Shown here one piece after another: positions 48,864 through 61,299 of a stretch of DNA of 64,000 nt. Location of the stretch: assembly GCF_037975245.1 (NCBI RefSeq), contig NC_092572.1:31779989-31843988 (forward strand), in the 5' to 3' direction. Under the pieces are notes generated by a model. It worked only from the letters and a program-made list of their open reading frames with translations, made no database searches and was not told the DNA's origin. The translations under genes were made by a program, and so were the position numbers. This DNA is from Apostichopus japonicus (lineage: Eukaryota > Echinodermata > Holothuroidea > Aspidochirotida > Stichopodidae). Numbering within the stretch: position 1 is the first letter of the stretch; each line of letters begins with the position of its first letter.

Positions 48864-49552
48864 CAGGGCCGGATTAAGCTTGTGGGAGGCCTAGGGCCAG
48901 CTTGGTAGTGGGGGCACCCTCTATAAATGTTTCAACTACTGAGTGACGGTACTGGTGTCCGACATTATGCGCATCGTAACGATGTCATGGCACTAAAATT
49001 GACAAAAATCAAACCCATCTTTACGATAACATATTGAGCGGTCGCTTAGGCCCACTTTCATCGTTAAAATAATTTTTTAAATCAAACACATTTATTATTA
49101 TGAATGTTTAGAAAAATAATTGAGAATATGAAAATTAAGAATTTCATGCATCCAGATTTAGGCATAGTGAGAAATGTAAGACTAGGTCACCTTATAGTAT
49201 ATGTTAAAAAGACTTGGGAGAGGAATACCACATGGACTACATATTAGAATGATGCACCCTGATTAAGCAAGTAATCACGCATCTGTTTTGAAATAATGGA
49301 TGGCCAAACACCAATGTCATTTCCTCTAATTGGTCCCTCGACTTTAGCTTGAACGACATTGGGTGCATTGGCATCAGTGTCAGCTAATTGTTTTTCAGGT
49401 AGATCTGATACTACATCTGTGCTTTCTTCATGTGGATCAGCCCCTGGCGCTTTAGCTATTTCAGATTGGCCAGCTTCAGCTAATACATCGCTCCTTGCTG
49501 ATAACGGTTGTTGCTCAGAAATGTCTTGGCTGAACTTTTTAAAACTCATCAT
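48864..49552 (-). mobile_element. Internally deleted hAT element
   Basis: CAGGGCCGGATTAAGC at 48864 is a hAT-type terminus. About 380 bp inward lies a minus-strand fragment resembling the N-terminal region of hAT transposases, so the body of the gene appears deleted. The opposite terminus was not found downstream of 49.57 kb. Confidence 0.45.
49244..49552 (-). pseudogene. N-terminal fragment of a hAT (ZMYM-like) transposase
   Basis: An intact 102-codon frame begins MMSFKKFSQD and ends DIGVWPSIISKQMRDYLLNQ then GASF and a stop. The D.G.WP..I....R.Y....G motif follows the Ser/Pro/acidic N-terminal region in ZMYM-type hAT transposases and precedes the zinc finger. The TTF/MYM finger, catalytic core and dimerisation region are absent, so it is a truncated remnant or a small open frame kept by chance. 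Confidence 0.55.
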
Positions 49553-49854
49553 TTTTTTTTACATTTAGGGTACAATAAGTTAGTGGTTTCATTGGAATCC
49601 CGATTCGATATTCGTGAACACAATCAAGTGCTGAAACACTAACCAAGAGACAAACCGCACCGCTCCAACACCCCTCAAGGAGTGTAAAACCAGCCTGAAT
49701 TACGCCAGCAAATATCTATAAAAAGTTTTTGTTTGTCAAACAATAATTTTGCGAAAGAACACGTTTCCTTTTACTTCATGCACTTTCCGTAGGATATGCC
49801 CTTAAAACATATGCCTATGAATATTCAATAATATAAATATATATGTGTGTATAT

Positions 49855-49970
<116 letters not shown>

Positions 49971-50639
49971 ATCGCCTCGGTCCCCTCAGCCTTCTCGATG
50001 ACGTCATCATCGGTCTCAAATCAAATTTAAGACCGGTTCCCCTCGTATTTATCCCCTAAGAAGATGACGTCCCCTACTGCGAAAAGCACATTGCGGCCGC
50101 TTTGTAGAGTGTAAAACTATTTGATAATGAATAGTGGAAGCCCGCCATCGATTTTTACATTTTCGCTTTATTTACATTGGTATAGCGCCATCGATTTAAA
50201 AACTTTCGCCCCGTTGTGTATGTTTGCAAAATTGTGCAGAGGTCCTGGATCAGTTCTTTTCTGTTAGGTGTTGTACTTCTGATAGTTGGCCAAGGGACCA
50301 ACCCACCCGAAATTAATTAAGAAAAGAACTTTCTCAAAAGAGGAAGAAGGATCAGCATAGGGCCTTATTGCTTGCTACGCATGTTGCAGACAACTGCAAG
50401 CTTTGTGGAGAATCAAGGTCCTTAAAGGTCGGTATAGCTAGCCAGTATGTGGCCCTAAATTTATAGGACGCTAAAATTGCTAGAAGTTTTCAAAAAGTAC
50501 TTTCCTTCATGTCTTTACTCTCCAAATTGTTCTCAACATTTTTAAGGTACACTCAAGATAACTGAAAATCCGAGTGAGGAAAATTTCCTTGAAGGTTGAC
50601 ATTAAAACATTTTTGACCAAACGTGACCGGCATATTTGA

Positions 50640-50840
50640 ATGATATAATACAATATCTTTCTTACCCGCCCGTTTCCTACTTTCTTAGCGATGTTTTCCT
50701 TGCTGTTTTTGCTCAGTTTTTTGCTTACTTTTATTGAAAGAATGGCCTAAAATCGATTGAAAATTTATTGGCCTCAAATATGTTATATATACATAGAAAG
50801 TAGGAAACGGGCGGGTAAGAAAGATATTGTATTATATCAT
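50640..50840. repeat. 46-bp perfect inverted repeat
   Basis: The arm 50640-50685 is the exact reverse complement of 50795-50840 (arms begin ATGATATAATACAATATC and end CCGTTTCCTACTTTCT). They are separated by 109 bp of AT-rich sequence. Weaker pairing continues a few bases outside. No terminal duplication typical of a transposon is seen. Confidence 0.9.
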
Positions 50841-50878
50841 AAATATTTCATCGATCGTTTCCATGTGGTGTTACTTTT

Positions 50879-51507
50879 CAGCACAATGTACGCCCGTGAT
50901 CTGGGCGCTCGACGACAGCCCGTCTTACGGGTCAATCGCCTATTATATACTGTATATATGTCATATAAATTAATACACTCAATCGTGTAAACATGTATCT
51001 CCATATCCTATAGCTCGTTCTTAGAGCGAAAATTCTCTCAACATACTCGATCCGTTAGTGTAATTGTTTGCTTATTTATTGATAGTTGTTTACAATTTAT
51101 TCTGAATTGGCAGGGGGGGGGGGGGGGGGCTTCGATCAGGTTCTGTAAATTTTTCCTGTTAATTCTTTTTTACGTTCTTTCTTAATTTGCACGAAGAGGA
51201 GTTCAGTCTGAGAATATAATACACGTAATCACCAGCGGCTATATGCCAAGTTTCTGAGAAACCTAAATAATTGTATTGTTTGATTGTTAATTTTAATAAT
51301 TAATAAATCACAGCATAATGTTCACCCGTGATCCGGGTGCTCGACGAAAGCCCGTCTTACGGGCCAATCGCTTATACTGTATGTCATATGAATTGATACA
51401 CTCAATCGTGTAAATAGCTATTTCCATATCCCAGAGCTCGTGTTTAGGGCGAAATTCCTCTCAACATGTTCGCAAATTATATACTCGATCCGTTAGTTTG
51501 TTTAGTT
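50879..51507 (+). repeat. Direct duplication carrying two hairpins
   Basis: About 200 bp starting at 50879 is repeated, diverged, from 51311 (offset 432 bp). Each copy begins CAGCAYAATG and carries a stem at 50891-50907 (51323-51339) and a GCCCGT-CTT-ACGGG stem at 50918-50932 (51350-51364), then a shared ...ACACTCAATCGTGTAAA... and CTCGATCCGTTAGT. A G tract (about 51113-51129) lies between the copies. Confidence 0.8.
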
Positions 51508-51717
51508 GTTTGTTTATTTGTTTATTTTTTGTTTATTATTTAGTATTAATACTTATGGGGAGGGTGCTTCAGCTTCCGTTAGTTTCTTGTTTTTGTTATG
51601 AAAACGTACATTCTCCAGCGACTATATGCATAGTGTCTGACAACATTCTCCGTTACCATGGACACAGCCTTGTAAACTTGACCTAATATTGTACTTTTTT
51701 CCCCTTGTATGTAATAG

Positions 51718-52519
51718 AGTTCAACGTACGCAGTTTTCCAGGTTTACCGCTGAAGCTCGTCGGGCATGGAGGCTGTGCGATATGACGGTGGATTCTACTA
51801 AAGTTGCTGTTAGCGGTACCAACGAAGACACATCATTCATAGACCTGTTTGCATTAAACATTCCTGATTCTTCGTCGCCATTTATAACTCGGTTTTATTC
51901 TAAAGAATTTAAGGATCCTTCAAGATGGCGGCATCGTTATGTTTCATTCTTGGATGATTCTCGTATAGTCACTGTGTGTGGTGATCAGTTGGATGTCTTC
52001 AATATCAAGACAGACGACATACTCACACACAGTGATCTGTTACGCGATAGAGAAGCCAAGTGTATGACTGTCAGAGAGGGAGAGATATTTATTGGTTTGT
52101 CTTCTAACGAGGTGATTGTGTTTGATTTTAGTTTAAATAAAATCAAGACAATCACCTTGGAAGGATTAGTAAGTGATTATCCTGTAGATATAACAGTTTA
52201 TGGAGATAATCTGTTTATATCTACACACAATGCTATAGCCATTAGATACAACATGGAGGGAGTGATGTTACATGCATACAACACACCAGGCGACTCATAT
52301 GCATACAGTATCACTGTAAGCAGTGAGTTTGGTCTGGTGTTTGTATCATGTTGGTCTTTCTCTTCTGCTGTTGCTGTTTTTGTTTTCTCTCTCTCTGAGA
52401 ATCATACATTGTTTACTTTCCGAGTTATTGATGATTTGGTGAATAGAATCAGGATAAACGATGTAAACAGGTTTATGTTTACAGCAACAACACAAGGAAT
52501 ACTGGATGTATACAGCACA
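51718..52519 (+). CDS. Beta-propeller exon of a larger protein
   Basis: A single 802-bp exon follows acceptor TATGTAATAG (or AGAG, giving 51720) and ends at donor GTAAGT. The frame has about 267 codons without stops and shows repeated blade-like strands: MTVDSTKVAVSG, IVTVCGDQLDVFNI, EIFIGLSSNEVIVFDF, DNLFISTHNAIAIRYN, LVFVSCWSF and FMFTATTQGILDVYS. The hydrophobic pattern with ..V.VFD/DVYS at strand ends fits a WD40/NHL-type propeller of about five or six visible blades, usually a protein-interaction platform. In echinoderms such propellers accompany death-fold receptor proteins. The exon ends in phase 0, the same phase in which the exon at 63337 begins. Confidence 0.75.
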
Positions 52520-52615
52520 GTAAGTACAGTAGGATAGTGTAAACAAGTAAACATAGGAATTTTATTTTACATCTAGAATAATGAAAATAGGCTAGAAAAA
52601 CTACCAAGTTAGGTA

Positions 52616-55600
52616 TCAGTGACTGCGAACATTTCTGTAGATTACGTTTATTTGTACTGTTTTTGCGAGTCTTGGAAATAATATGAAATTTGGGACTAAA
52701 ATTTTAATAGGATTGAAGCAGCAAAACCTCTCATAGCAACACATACATACAATACAGTGTAAATGAATTCCAAAATCCTCTGAAATTACTTGCATTATAA
52801 AAAACTGTGTAGACCTCCAATAGAAACATATTTGGCTTCGGTGCATACGAACATCTTCTAAGAGCACACTTATTGCTATTTTAAGGCAATATGAATGAAT
52901 TTAGACAAAAAATGAGATTTTTTTTTATAGGATTGAAGTAGCAAAACCTCTCATAGCAACACACATACATACAGTACAGGGCTAATAATTTTCAAAATCC
53001 TCTGAAATTTCTTGCATTATAAAAAACTGTGTAGACCTCCAATAGAAACATATTTGGGTTCGGTGCATACAAACATCTCCTAAGAGCACACTTATTGCTA
53101 TTTTGTGGCAATATAAATGAATTTAGAGCAAAAATGAGAAGAACATTTTAATAGGATTGAAGAAGCAAAACTTCTCAAAGCAATTACATACATACAGTAC
53201 AGGGCTAATCAATTCCAAAATCGTCTGAATTTCTTGCATTATAAAAATTGTGTAGACCTCCAATAGAACAATATTTGGGTTTGGTGCATACGAACATCTC
53301 CTAAGAGCACACTTATTGCTATTTTAAGGCAATATGAATGAATTTAGAGCAAAAAAGAGAAGAAAAATTGTGTAGGATTAAAGTAACAAAACCTCTCATA
53401 GCGACACATACATACAGTACAGGGCTAATAATATTCAAAATCTGCTGACATTTCTTGCATTATAAAAAACTGTGTAGACCTCCAATAGAAACGTATTTGG
53501 GTTCGGTGCATACGAACATCTCCTAAGAGCACACTTATTGCTATTTTAAGGCAATATCAATAAATTTAGTGAAATATGAGAAGAAAATTTAAATAGGATT
53601 GAAGTAGCAAAACCTCTCATAGCAACACATACATACAGTACAGGGTGAATAAATTTCAAAATCCTCTGAAATTTCTTGCATTATAAAAAACTGTGTAGAC
53701 CTCCAATAGAAACATATTTGGGTTCGGTGCATACGAACATCTCCTAAGAGCACACTTATTGCTATTTTAAGGCAATATTAATAAATTAAGAGAAAAAATT
53801 AGAAGAACATTTTAATAGGATTGAAGTAGCAAAACTTCTCAAAGCAATTACATACATACAGCACAGGGCAAATAATTTTCAAAATCCTCTGAATTTCTTG
53901 CATTATAAAAATTGTGCAGACCTCCAATAGAACAATATTTGGGCTCGGTGCATACGAACATCTCCTAAGAGCACACTTATTGCTATTTTGTGGCAATATA
54001 AATGAATTTCGAGCAAAAAAGAGAAGAAAAATTGTGTAGGATTAAAGTAACAAAACCTCTCATAGCACAACATACATACAGTACAGGGCTAATCAATTCC
54101 AAAATCCTCTGAAATTTCTTGCATTATAAAAAACTGTGTAGACCTCCAATTGAAGCATATTTGGGTCCGGTCCATACGAACATCTCCTAAGAGCACACTT
54201 ATTGCTATTTTAAGGCAATATCAATAAATTTAGAGCACAAATGAGAAGAAAATTTTAATAGGATTGAAGAAGCAAAACTTCTCAAAGCAATTACATACAT
54301 ACAGCACAGGGCAAATAATTTTCAAAATCCTCTGAATTTCTTGCATTATAAAAATTGTGCAGACCTCCAATAGAACAATATTTGGGCTCGGTGCATACGA
54401 ACATCTCCTAAGAGCACACTTATTGCTATTTTGTGGCAATATAAATGAATTTCGAGCAAAAAAGAGAAGAAAAATTGTGTAGGATTGAAGTAGCAAAACC
54501 TCTCATAGCGACACATACATACAGTACAGGGCAAATAATTTTCAAAATCCTCTGAAATTTCTTGCATTATAAAAAACTGTGTAGACCTCCAATAGAAACA
54601 TATTTGGGTTCGGTGCATACGAACATCTTCTAAGAGCACACTTATTGCAATTTTGTGGCGATATGAATAAATTTAGAGAAAAAATGAGAAGGAAATTTTA
54701 ATAGGATTGAAGTAGCAAAACCTCTCATAGCAATGACATACATACAGTACAGGGCTAATCAATTCCAAAATCGTCTGAAATTTCTTGCATTATAAAAATT
54801 GTGTAGACCTCCAATAGAACAATATTTGGGTTTGGTGCATAAGAACATCTCCTAAGAGCACACTTATTGCTATTTTAAGGCAATATGAATGAATTTAGAG
54901 CAAAAAAGAGAAGAAAAATTGTGTAGCATTAAAGTAACAAAACCTCTCATTGCAACACATACATACAGTACAGGGCTAATAATATTCAAAATCCGCTGAC
55001 ATTTCTTGCATTATAAAAAACTGTGTTGACCTCCAATAGAAACATAATTGAGCTGACTGCATAGAAACATCTTCTAAGGGCACACTTATGGCTATTTTGT
55101 GGCAATATCAATAAATTTCGAGAAAAAATGAGAAGAAAATTTTAATAGGACTGAAGTAGCAAAACCTCTCATAGCAACACATACATACAGTACAGGGCTA
55201 ATGAATTCCAAAATCCTCTGAAATTTCTTGCATTATCAAAACTGTGTTGACCTCCAATAGAAACGTATTTGGGTCTGGTGCATACAAACATCTCCTAAGA
55301 GCACACTTATTGCTAGTTTAAGGCAATATGAATGAATTTAGAGCAAAAATGAGAAGAAAATTTTAATAGGATTGAAGTAGCAAAACCTCTCATAGCAACA
55401 CATACATACAGTACAGGGGAAATAATTTTCAAAACCCTGTGAAATTTCTTGCATTATAAAAATTGTGTAGACGTCCAATACTTAACGTATTTGGGTCCAG
55501 TGCATACGAACATCTCCTAAGGGCACACTTATTGCTATTTTAAGGCAATATGAATGAATTTAGAGCAAAAATGAGAAGAAAATTTTAATAGGATTGAAGT

Positions 55601-57250
55601 AGCAAAACCTCTCATAGCGACACATACATACAGTACAGGGCGAATAATTTTCAAAATCCTCTGAAATTTCTTGCATTATAAAAAACTATGTAGACCTCCA
55701 ATAGAAACATATTTGGGTTCGGTGCATACGAACATCTCCTAAGAGCACACTTATTGCTATTTTGAATAAATTTAGAGAAAAAATGAGAAGAAAATTTGAA
55801 TAGGATTGAAGTAGCAAAACCTCTCATAGCAATGACATACATACAGTACAGGGCTAATCAATTCCAAAATCGTCTGAAATTTCTTGCATTATAAAAACTG
55901 TGTAGACCTCCGATAGATGCATTATTGAGCTGACTGCATAGAAACATCTCCTAAGAGCACACTTATTGCTATTTGGTGGCAATATCAATAAATTTAGAGA
56001 AAAAATGAGAAGAAAATTTTAATAGGACTGAAGTAGCAAAACCTCTCATAGCAACACATACATACAGTACAGGGCGAATAATTTTCAAAATCCTCTGAAT
56101 TTCTTGCGTTATAAAAATTGTGTAGACGCGTCGAATAGAAACATATAATTTGGGTTCGGTGCATACGAACATCTCCTAAGAGCACACTTATTGCTATTTT
56201 AAGGCAATATGAATGAATTTCGAGCAAAAAAGAGAAGAAAAATTGTGTAAGATTAAAGTAGCAAAACCTCTCATAGCAATGACATACATACAGTACAGGG
56301 CTAATGAATTCCAAAATCCTCTGAAATTTCTTGCATTATCAAAACTGTGTTGACCTCCAATAGAAACGTATTTGGGTCTGGTGCATACAAACATCTCCTA
56401 AGAGCACACTTATTGCTAGTTTAAGGCAATATGAATGAATTTAGAGCAAAAATGAGAAGAAAATTTTAATAGGATTGAAGTAGCAAAACCTCTCATAGCA
56501 ACACATACATACAGTACAGGGGAAATAATTTTCAAAACCCTGTGAAATTTCTTGCATTATAAAAACTGTGTAGACCTCCAATAGAAACATATTTGGGTCT
56601 GGTGCATACAAACATCTCCTAAGAGCACACTTATTGCTATTTTGTGGCAATATAAATGAATTTAGAGCAAAAATGAGAAGAAAATTTTAATAGGATTGAA
56701 GAAGCAAAACTTCTCAAAGCAATTACATACATACAGCACAGGGTGAATAAATTCCAAAAATCCTCTGAAATTACTTGCATTATAAAAAACTGTGTACAGG
56801 TGTAGACCTCCAATAGAAGCATAATTGAGCTGACTGCATACAAACATCTCCTAAGAGCACACTTATTGCTATATTAAGGCAATATGAATGAATTAAGTGC
56901 AAAAATGAGAAGAAAATTTTAATAGGATTGAAGTAGCAAAACCTCTCATTGCAACACATACATACAGTACAGGGCAAATAATTTTCAAAATCCTCTGAAA
57001 TTTCTTGCATTATAAAAACTGTGTAGACCTCCAATAGAAACATATTTGGGTTCGGTGCATACGAACATCTCCTAAGAGCACACTTATTGCTATTTTAAGG
57101 CAATATCAATAAATTTAGGGAAAAATGAGAAGAAAAATGTTAATAGGATTGAAGTAGCAAAACCTCTCATAGCAACACATACATACTGTACAGGGCGAAT
57201 AAATGCCAAAATCTTCTGAAATTTCTTTCATTATTAAAACTGTGTGGACC
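52616..57250. repeat. ~221-bp satellite array, about 21 copies
   Basis: The unit contains TAGGATTGAAGTAGCAAAAC, CTCTCATAGCAACACATACA, GGTGCATACGAACATCTCC and AGAGCACACTTATTGCTATT. Starts recur near 52708, 52929, 53152, 53369, 53595, 53816 and onward to 57146, a spacing of about 221 bp with small indels. Copies vary in the TTGGGTTCGGTGCAT part (an alternative TTGAGCTGACTGCAT occurs in several). Open frames inside are repeat artefacts. The array starts about 100 bp after the propeller exon donor. Confidence 0.95.
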
Positions 57251-57259
57251 CTTAATACA

Positions 57260-59785
57260 GTATTGATACTAGGAATTAAACAGTTTTGAAAACTCGCTCA
57301 GAAAAACTTATGTCCCTGCAGTCCATGAAAACATGCCCTTTAAAATACCCGTATATGAACACACAATACTTAGCTATAATGACTCCTGACAAGACATTCG
57401 CTTGTGCCCAACAGAAGCCCATAGTTATAGGTCAAGAAAGAAAAATTAAATTTATGATGAATTTTGTAGCTAATTAACAGCAACAAATGACTGCCAAGTT
57501 GGGGAGTGGGAAATTTTTCAGTAAACTCTAACGGGGAAATCCCTCATCTAGTAATAATAACGACAACAAGTAGCACTCTAACACTTCGGCCCATTTGCAA
57601 CTTCTGGCTTAGACAACAGGTTTCCATGGCAACAAACACCTTTGTTTAGGCTGCATGTACAGGTCAAAGCAACCCCTTGGACCAAAAGTAGGCTACAATT
57701 AAAGCAGAGACTATATCACATAGAATATCAGCTTTATCTGGTCTGATGGAATCTGTACCAATTAGGAGTGACTATTAAGGACGCTAGTACTTGCTAACAT
57801 TCTAACAAAACCTTAACAGAGCCTCAGTCCTATCTCCTAAAATATATTGCTACAGATCTTTCAACCCAGAAGTTGATGGAAAGTTCAGCAAATCCTGTCA
57901 CCATGGCAACTAGTAAAAGTGTAGCATTGCATCATGGGATCTAAACATAGCTCGAATGGCGACACTTATACCAACTGAAAAATAAATGTGAGTGCATTAG
58001 AGGGACGGGTAATGCTCGACATAATCACAGCAATACATAATAAACCTTATAAATATCCCAATGTGGGTTCTCGTTGGACCAATAACCTGAAGCACTTTCA
58101 ATTCTCTCACATTAATTCAATGTAGGTTAGGACTTAACCATACACACATTATGGCTGAGGGAATATAAGTGCCATAATCAACCCTGTAAACAGCTATTAA
58201 ACAATGTTCAGTTAAAATGATACAGAATTTACACACATTACAATAGTAATTACTATACCTGTAGACTCACTATAGCTGTTACTGCTATTAAGTCCTAAAT
58301 AATAAATACATTCTTTGTGCATTCTGCAATCATAGGAGATCAATATACTAATTAATTCCAAATTAAACTTAATAAGGGCTGGTACTCTGTGTGCACATTG
58401 CTATCACAGAATTAACCTGCATTAGTGCATACATTCACAGGTAATATACAGAAGGATGCACAATGAAACTGACTAGGCTCCTGAGGGGTTTGGGGCGAAG
58501 TTAAAAGATGAACTCTTTACCTGTATTGAAATTAATGTAACTAATTTCTAACAGTTTTCTAGCTTGTCTCTACTGCACATGCATGACAGCTTGGAGTCTC
58601 TTGGTGAATGGTAGAGTCGCTTGCAAACTTAAGTGTTTTTTAGAAATTTAAAGAAAAACAAAGAAGCTTTGAGAGAAATCATTTTCCCCACCCTAGAGAC
58701 AAGATTTTACTTAAGCCTTGGTCACAAATTCTCCAGGAAGTAGGCAGACTGTCTTCCCATACCTTTAACTTATTCCTCCAGAGATTACACAGAACATGAA
58801 ATAACTATAAAGACTTAATCAAGAATGAAACAAAGCCTGACCTATGAGTACTGGATTTGGAATTACCATCGCCACAGTCCTAGGGATGTTTGGGATGTTT
58901 TCATCCTATGATTCAGGAGAAGTGAATTTTTGAACCTTGCGCCAACTTAATATAATATGATTTGAACATCGGAGATCGACGGTGACGTCATTGCTTCACT
59001 TCGTTGGGGGGGGGGGGGGGGCTGCAGGGACGCTATCATTAGCAAGCTAGAGTGAGATCTGATCGAGTTTGATCAATGTGATGCACTGACCTCACGTCTT
59101 GATGTAGGTCGGTCCGTAGATTCAAACTTTCTGGCAGGAAGAGCCAATGTTTCAAGCATTGTATCACAGAAACTACAATTCATCATATGGCAAGGCTTAA
59201 TAGTGAAATACAAAGACAAAAGATGATATGACAGGAAGGACTGGATCACATTTTTTACTAGAAAATTCCTCTAACAAACAAGTCATAACAGAGCTTGTGG
59301 TAAAGCCTGTCAGAGACCACAAAGGGAACAGTGTGCTCCTCTTTGAAGCAAACAATGGGGCTAATGATCACAAGCAATGAATATCTGCTTTATTGCCTGC
59401 CTAAATTTTGTTAAAACAAAATCAGTATGATCAGTGCACCATCACTTATATTTACCATTTGAGTTTCATCAGCTGCTGCAATGATCTACTCACATTTAAC
59501 TGTACAGTTTACATGTAATGTGACCAAGGCTGCAGCATATTCCTGAGTAGCCCTAGGGTATACATGATATCTAAAAATATAAATCATGGATGGATGGATT
59601 GTCTACTACTGTACTAGTATGTGGATAACCAATATTGAGTAGATGATTTCTCATATATATAGTGGAGGGTCATTTGAGGTCAGCAGAAGTCACAATGTCA
59701 AGCCAGTTAAATATAGTAGCCCAACAAGGAAAATTGAATGGATGTCAAACTAAGCAGGTGGATGTCATGTAGATATGAATCACAG
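57260..59785. other. Intronic or intergenic sequence, no gene seen
   Basis: No exon is recognised. A G tract of about 16 lies at 59006-59021. Sequence near 59640-59760 has the GGTCATTTGAGGTCA words of the dispersed repeats. Confidence 0.4.
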
Positions 59786-59792
59786 TGTTTTT

Positions 59793-61292
59793 GGTTCCTT
59801 GCTTTAGCAAAAGGAACCTATGTATTCAGCTTGGCATATGTGTGTGTCTGTAACACTTGTTTGGGTGCACTGTAACTCAACAAGGAAAAGTTGAACTGAT
59901 ATCAAACTTGGTATTTAGATTCGCCATAGTGAGAAGGTGGGCCCTATTGTTTTCGCTGCTTGTAAAGGTCACCAAAGGTCAGTTAGGGCCAAAAAGCCAA
60001 AATAATAAACAAAGCAATAACTCCCATTGACAGGGTCCGACATGTTTGTTTTAGAACTAGTTGTAAATGGGGTAGGGGATCGTTTTAACCATAACAGTCG
60101 TGTGATCCAAGGTCATCAAAGGTCAATTAGGGGTCAAAAACTAGTATTTCTGCAATAACTTGAGAACAAAATGTCCGAGTTATGCTATTGTAATCCATTA
60201 GTCATCTTTGTGACCTTCAACTTTATGTTGACCTCTTGTGACCTGCATTAGTTTCTTTGGTTATATATTTGAATTCTTGTAGCCATATTCAGATCTCAAA
60301 TGGTCTTCCGATCAAAATTGTCCATGGGTTGACCCCTGTGCGACCTTCTGGTGCAAAGTTAATCAGAGGTTAAGGTTTTTATATAAAATATGCTAAATTT
60401 AGGAGATACAGGGCAAAGGAAAAAAGTTTGTCAATATTTTATATAGCTCTGTGCTCTATAGACGAAACGGTTGGCCCCAAAGGTTGGATTTGATACCTTT
60501 TTAGCAATAACATTGTGTGTGTACATTGGAGTGCATAGCAATTATGCGAGAATGTGCACATCAATGAGGGGAACTTTTTAATAAAATCAGTCATGTTATC
60601 CAAGGTCATTCAAGGTTGCTTATGGGCAAAAAATCTGCCCACTCATGCCAATTTTTGCAACAACTTCCAATTACAAAATATAAAATAGCTGATATATTGG
60701 GACCAGTTGTGAATGAAGTAGGGGCACATTTTCCAAAATAACCGTTATGTAATCCAAGGTCACCAAAGGTCAATTATGGGTTAAATATGCTTTTTTTTTT
60801 TAGACTAGTTGTGTAAAGGGTAAGCGATCGTTTCCAAACATAACAGTCATGTCATTCAAGGTCAACAAGGGTCAAAAACTCAATCTCCAAACTGATCAAA
60901 ATTGTCCATGGTTGACCCCTGTGTGACCTTCGTGCGGTTTTGTTTGGTTTTGAGAGGTGGACCTCTGTTGACCTCACATGACCTTGGAATAGTGCCTCTA
61001 GTGACCTGTATTAGTTTTTTGTTGTTGAATTTTTGAATTTGTGTGGCCATATTTTAAATGTCCATGGGTTGACTCCTGTGCAACCAAAGTTATTAAGTAC
61101 AGTTAGGATGATTCTGCAAGTTCTTATAAACAAATCTAACAAAAGTCAACAAATTCTCAAAAGGACCAATCATTGATTTTTAATAATTATGGCTATGATA
61201 TCCTGTGTGTACATTCAACCCTGAAATAACAATTTTAGGATAGTGCTTCTAGTCCTAATAAGCAAGGAACCATAGTGCCCTTGGGCTCTTGT
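59793..61292 (-). repeat. Inverted family A repeat, both ends present
   Basis: It starts with GGTTCCTTGCTTTAGCAAAA, the reverse complement of the right-end hairpin of the 26.8- and 30.5-kb copies, followed by a TGTGTG patch and the ATGGCGGATC-equivalent block. It ends AAGCAAGGAACCATAGTGCC then CTTGGGCTCTTG, the reverse of the family's left end. The interior has diverged GACC/GGTCA units. It defines both boundaries of the family. Confidence 0.8.
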
Positions 61293-61299
61293 TTAGTAA

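Noticed and set aside
50891-50932. Hammerhead-type ribozyme in the twin hairpins
   Set aside because: The conserved CUGAUGA and GAAA core segments are absent in both orientations.
52616-57043. Many 60-100 codon minus-strand open frames
   Set aside because: All are the same translation of the 221-bp satellite unit; no independent coding evidence.
52616-57250. CRISPR-like regular repeats
   Set aside because: Units are contiguous 221-bp satellite copies, not short repeats with unique spacers, and the genome is eukaryotic.
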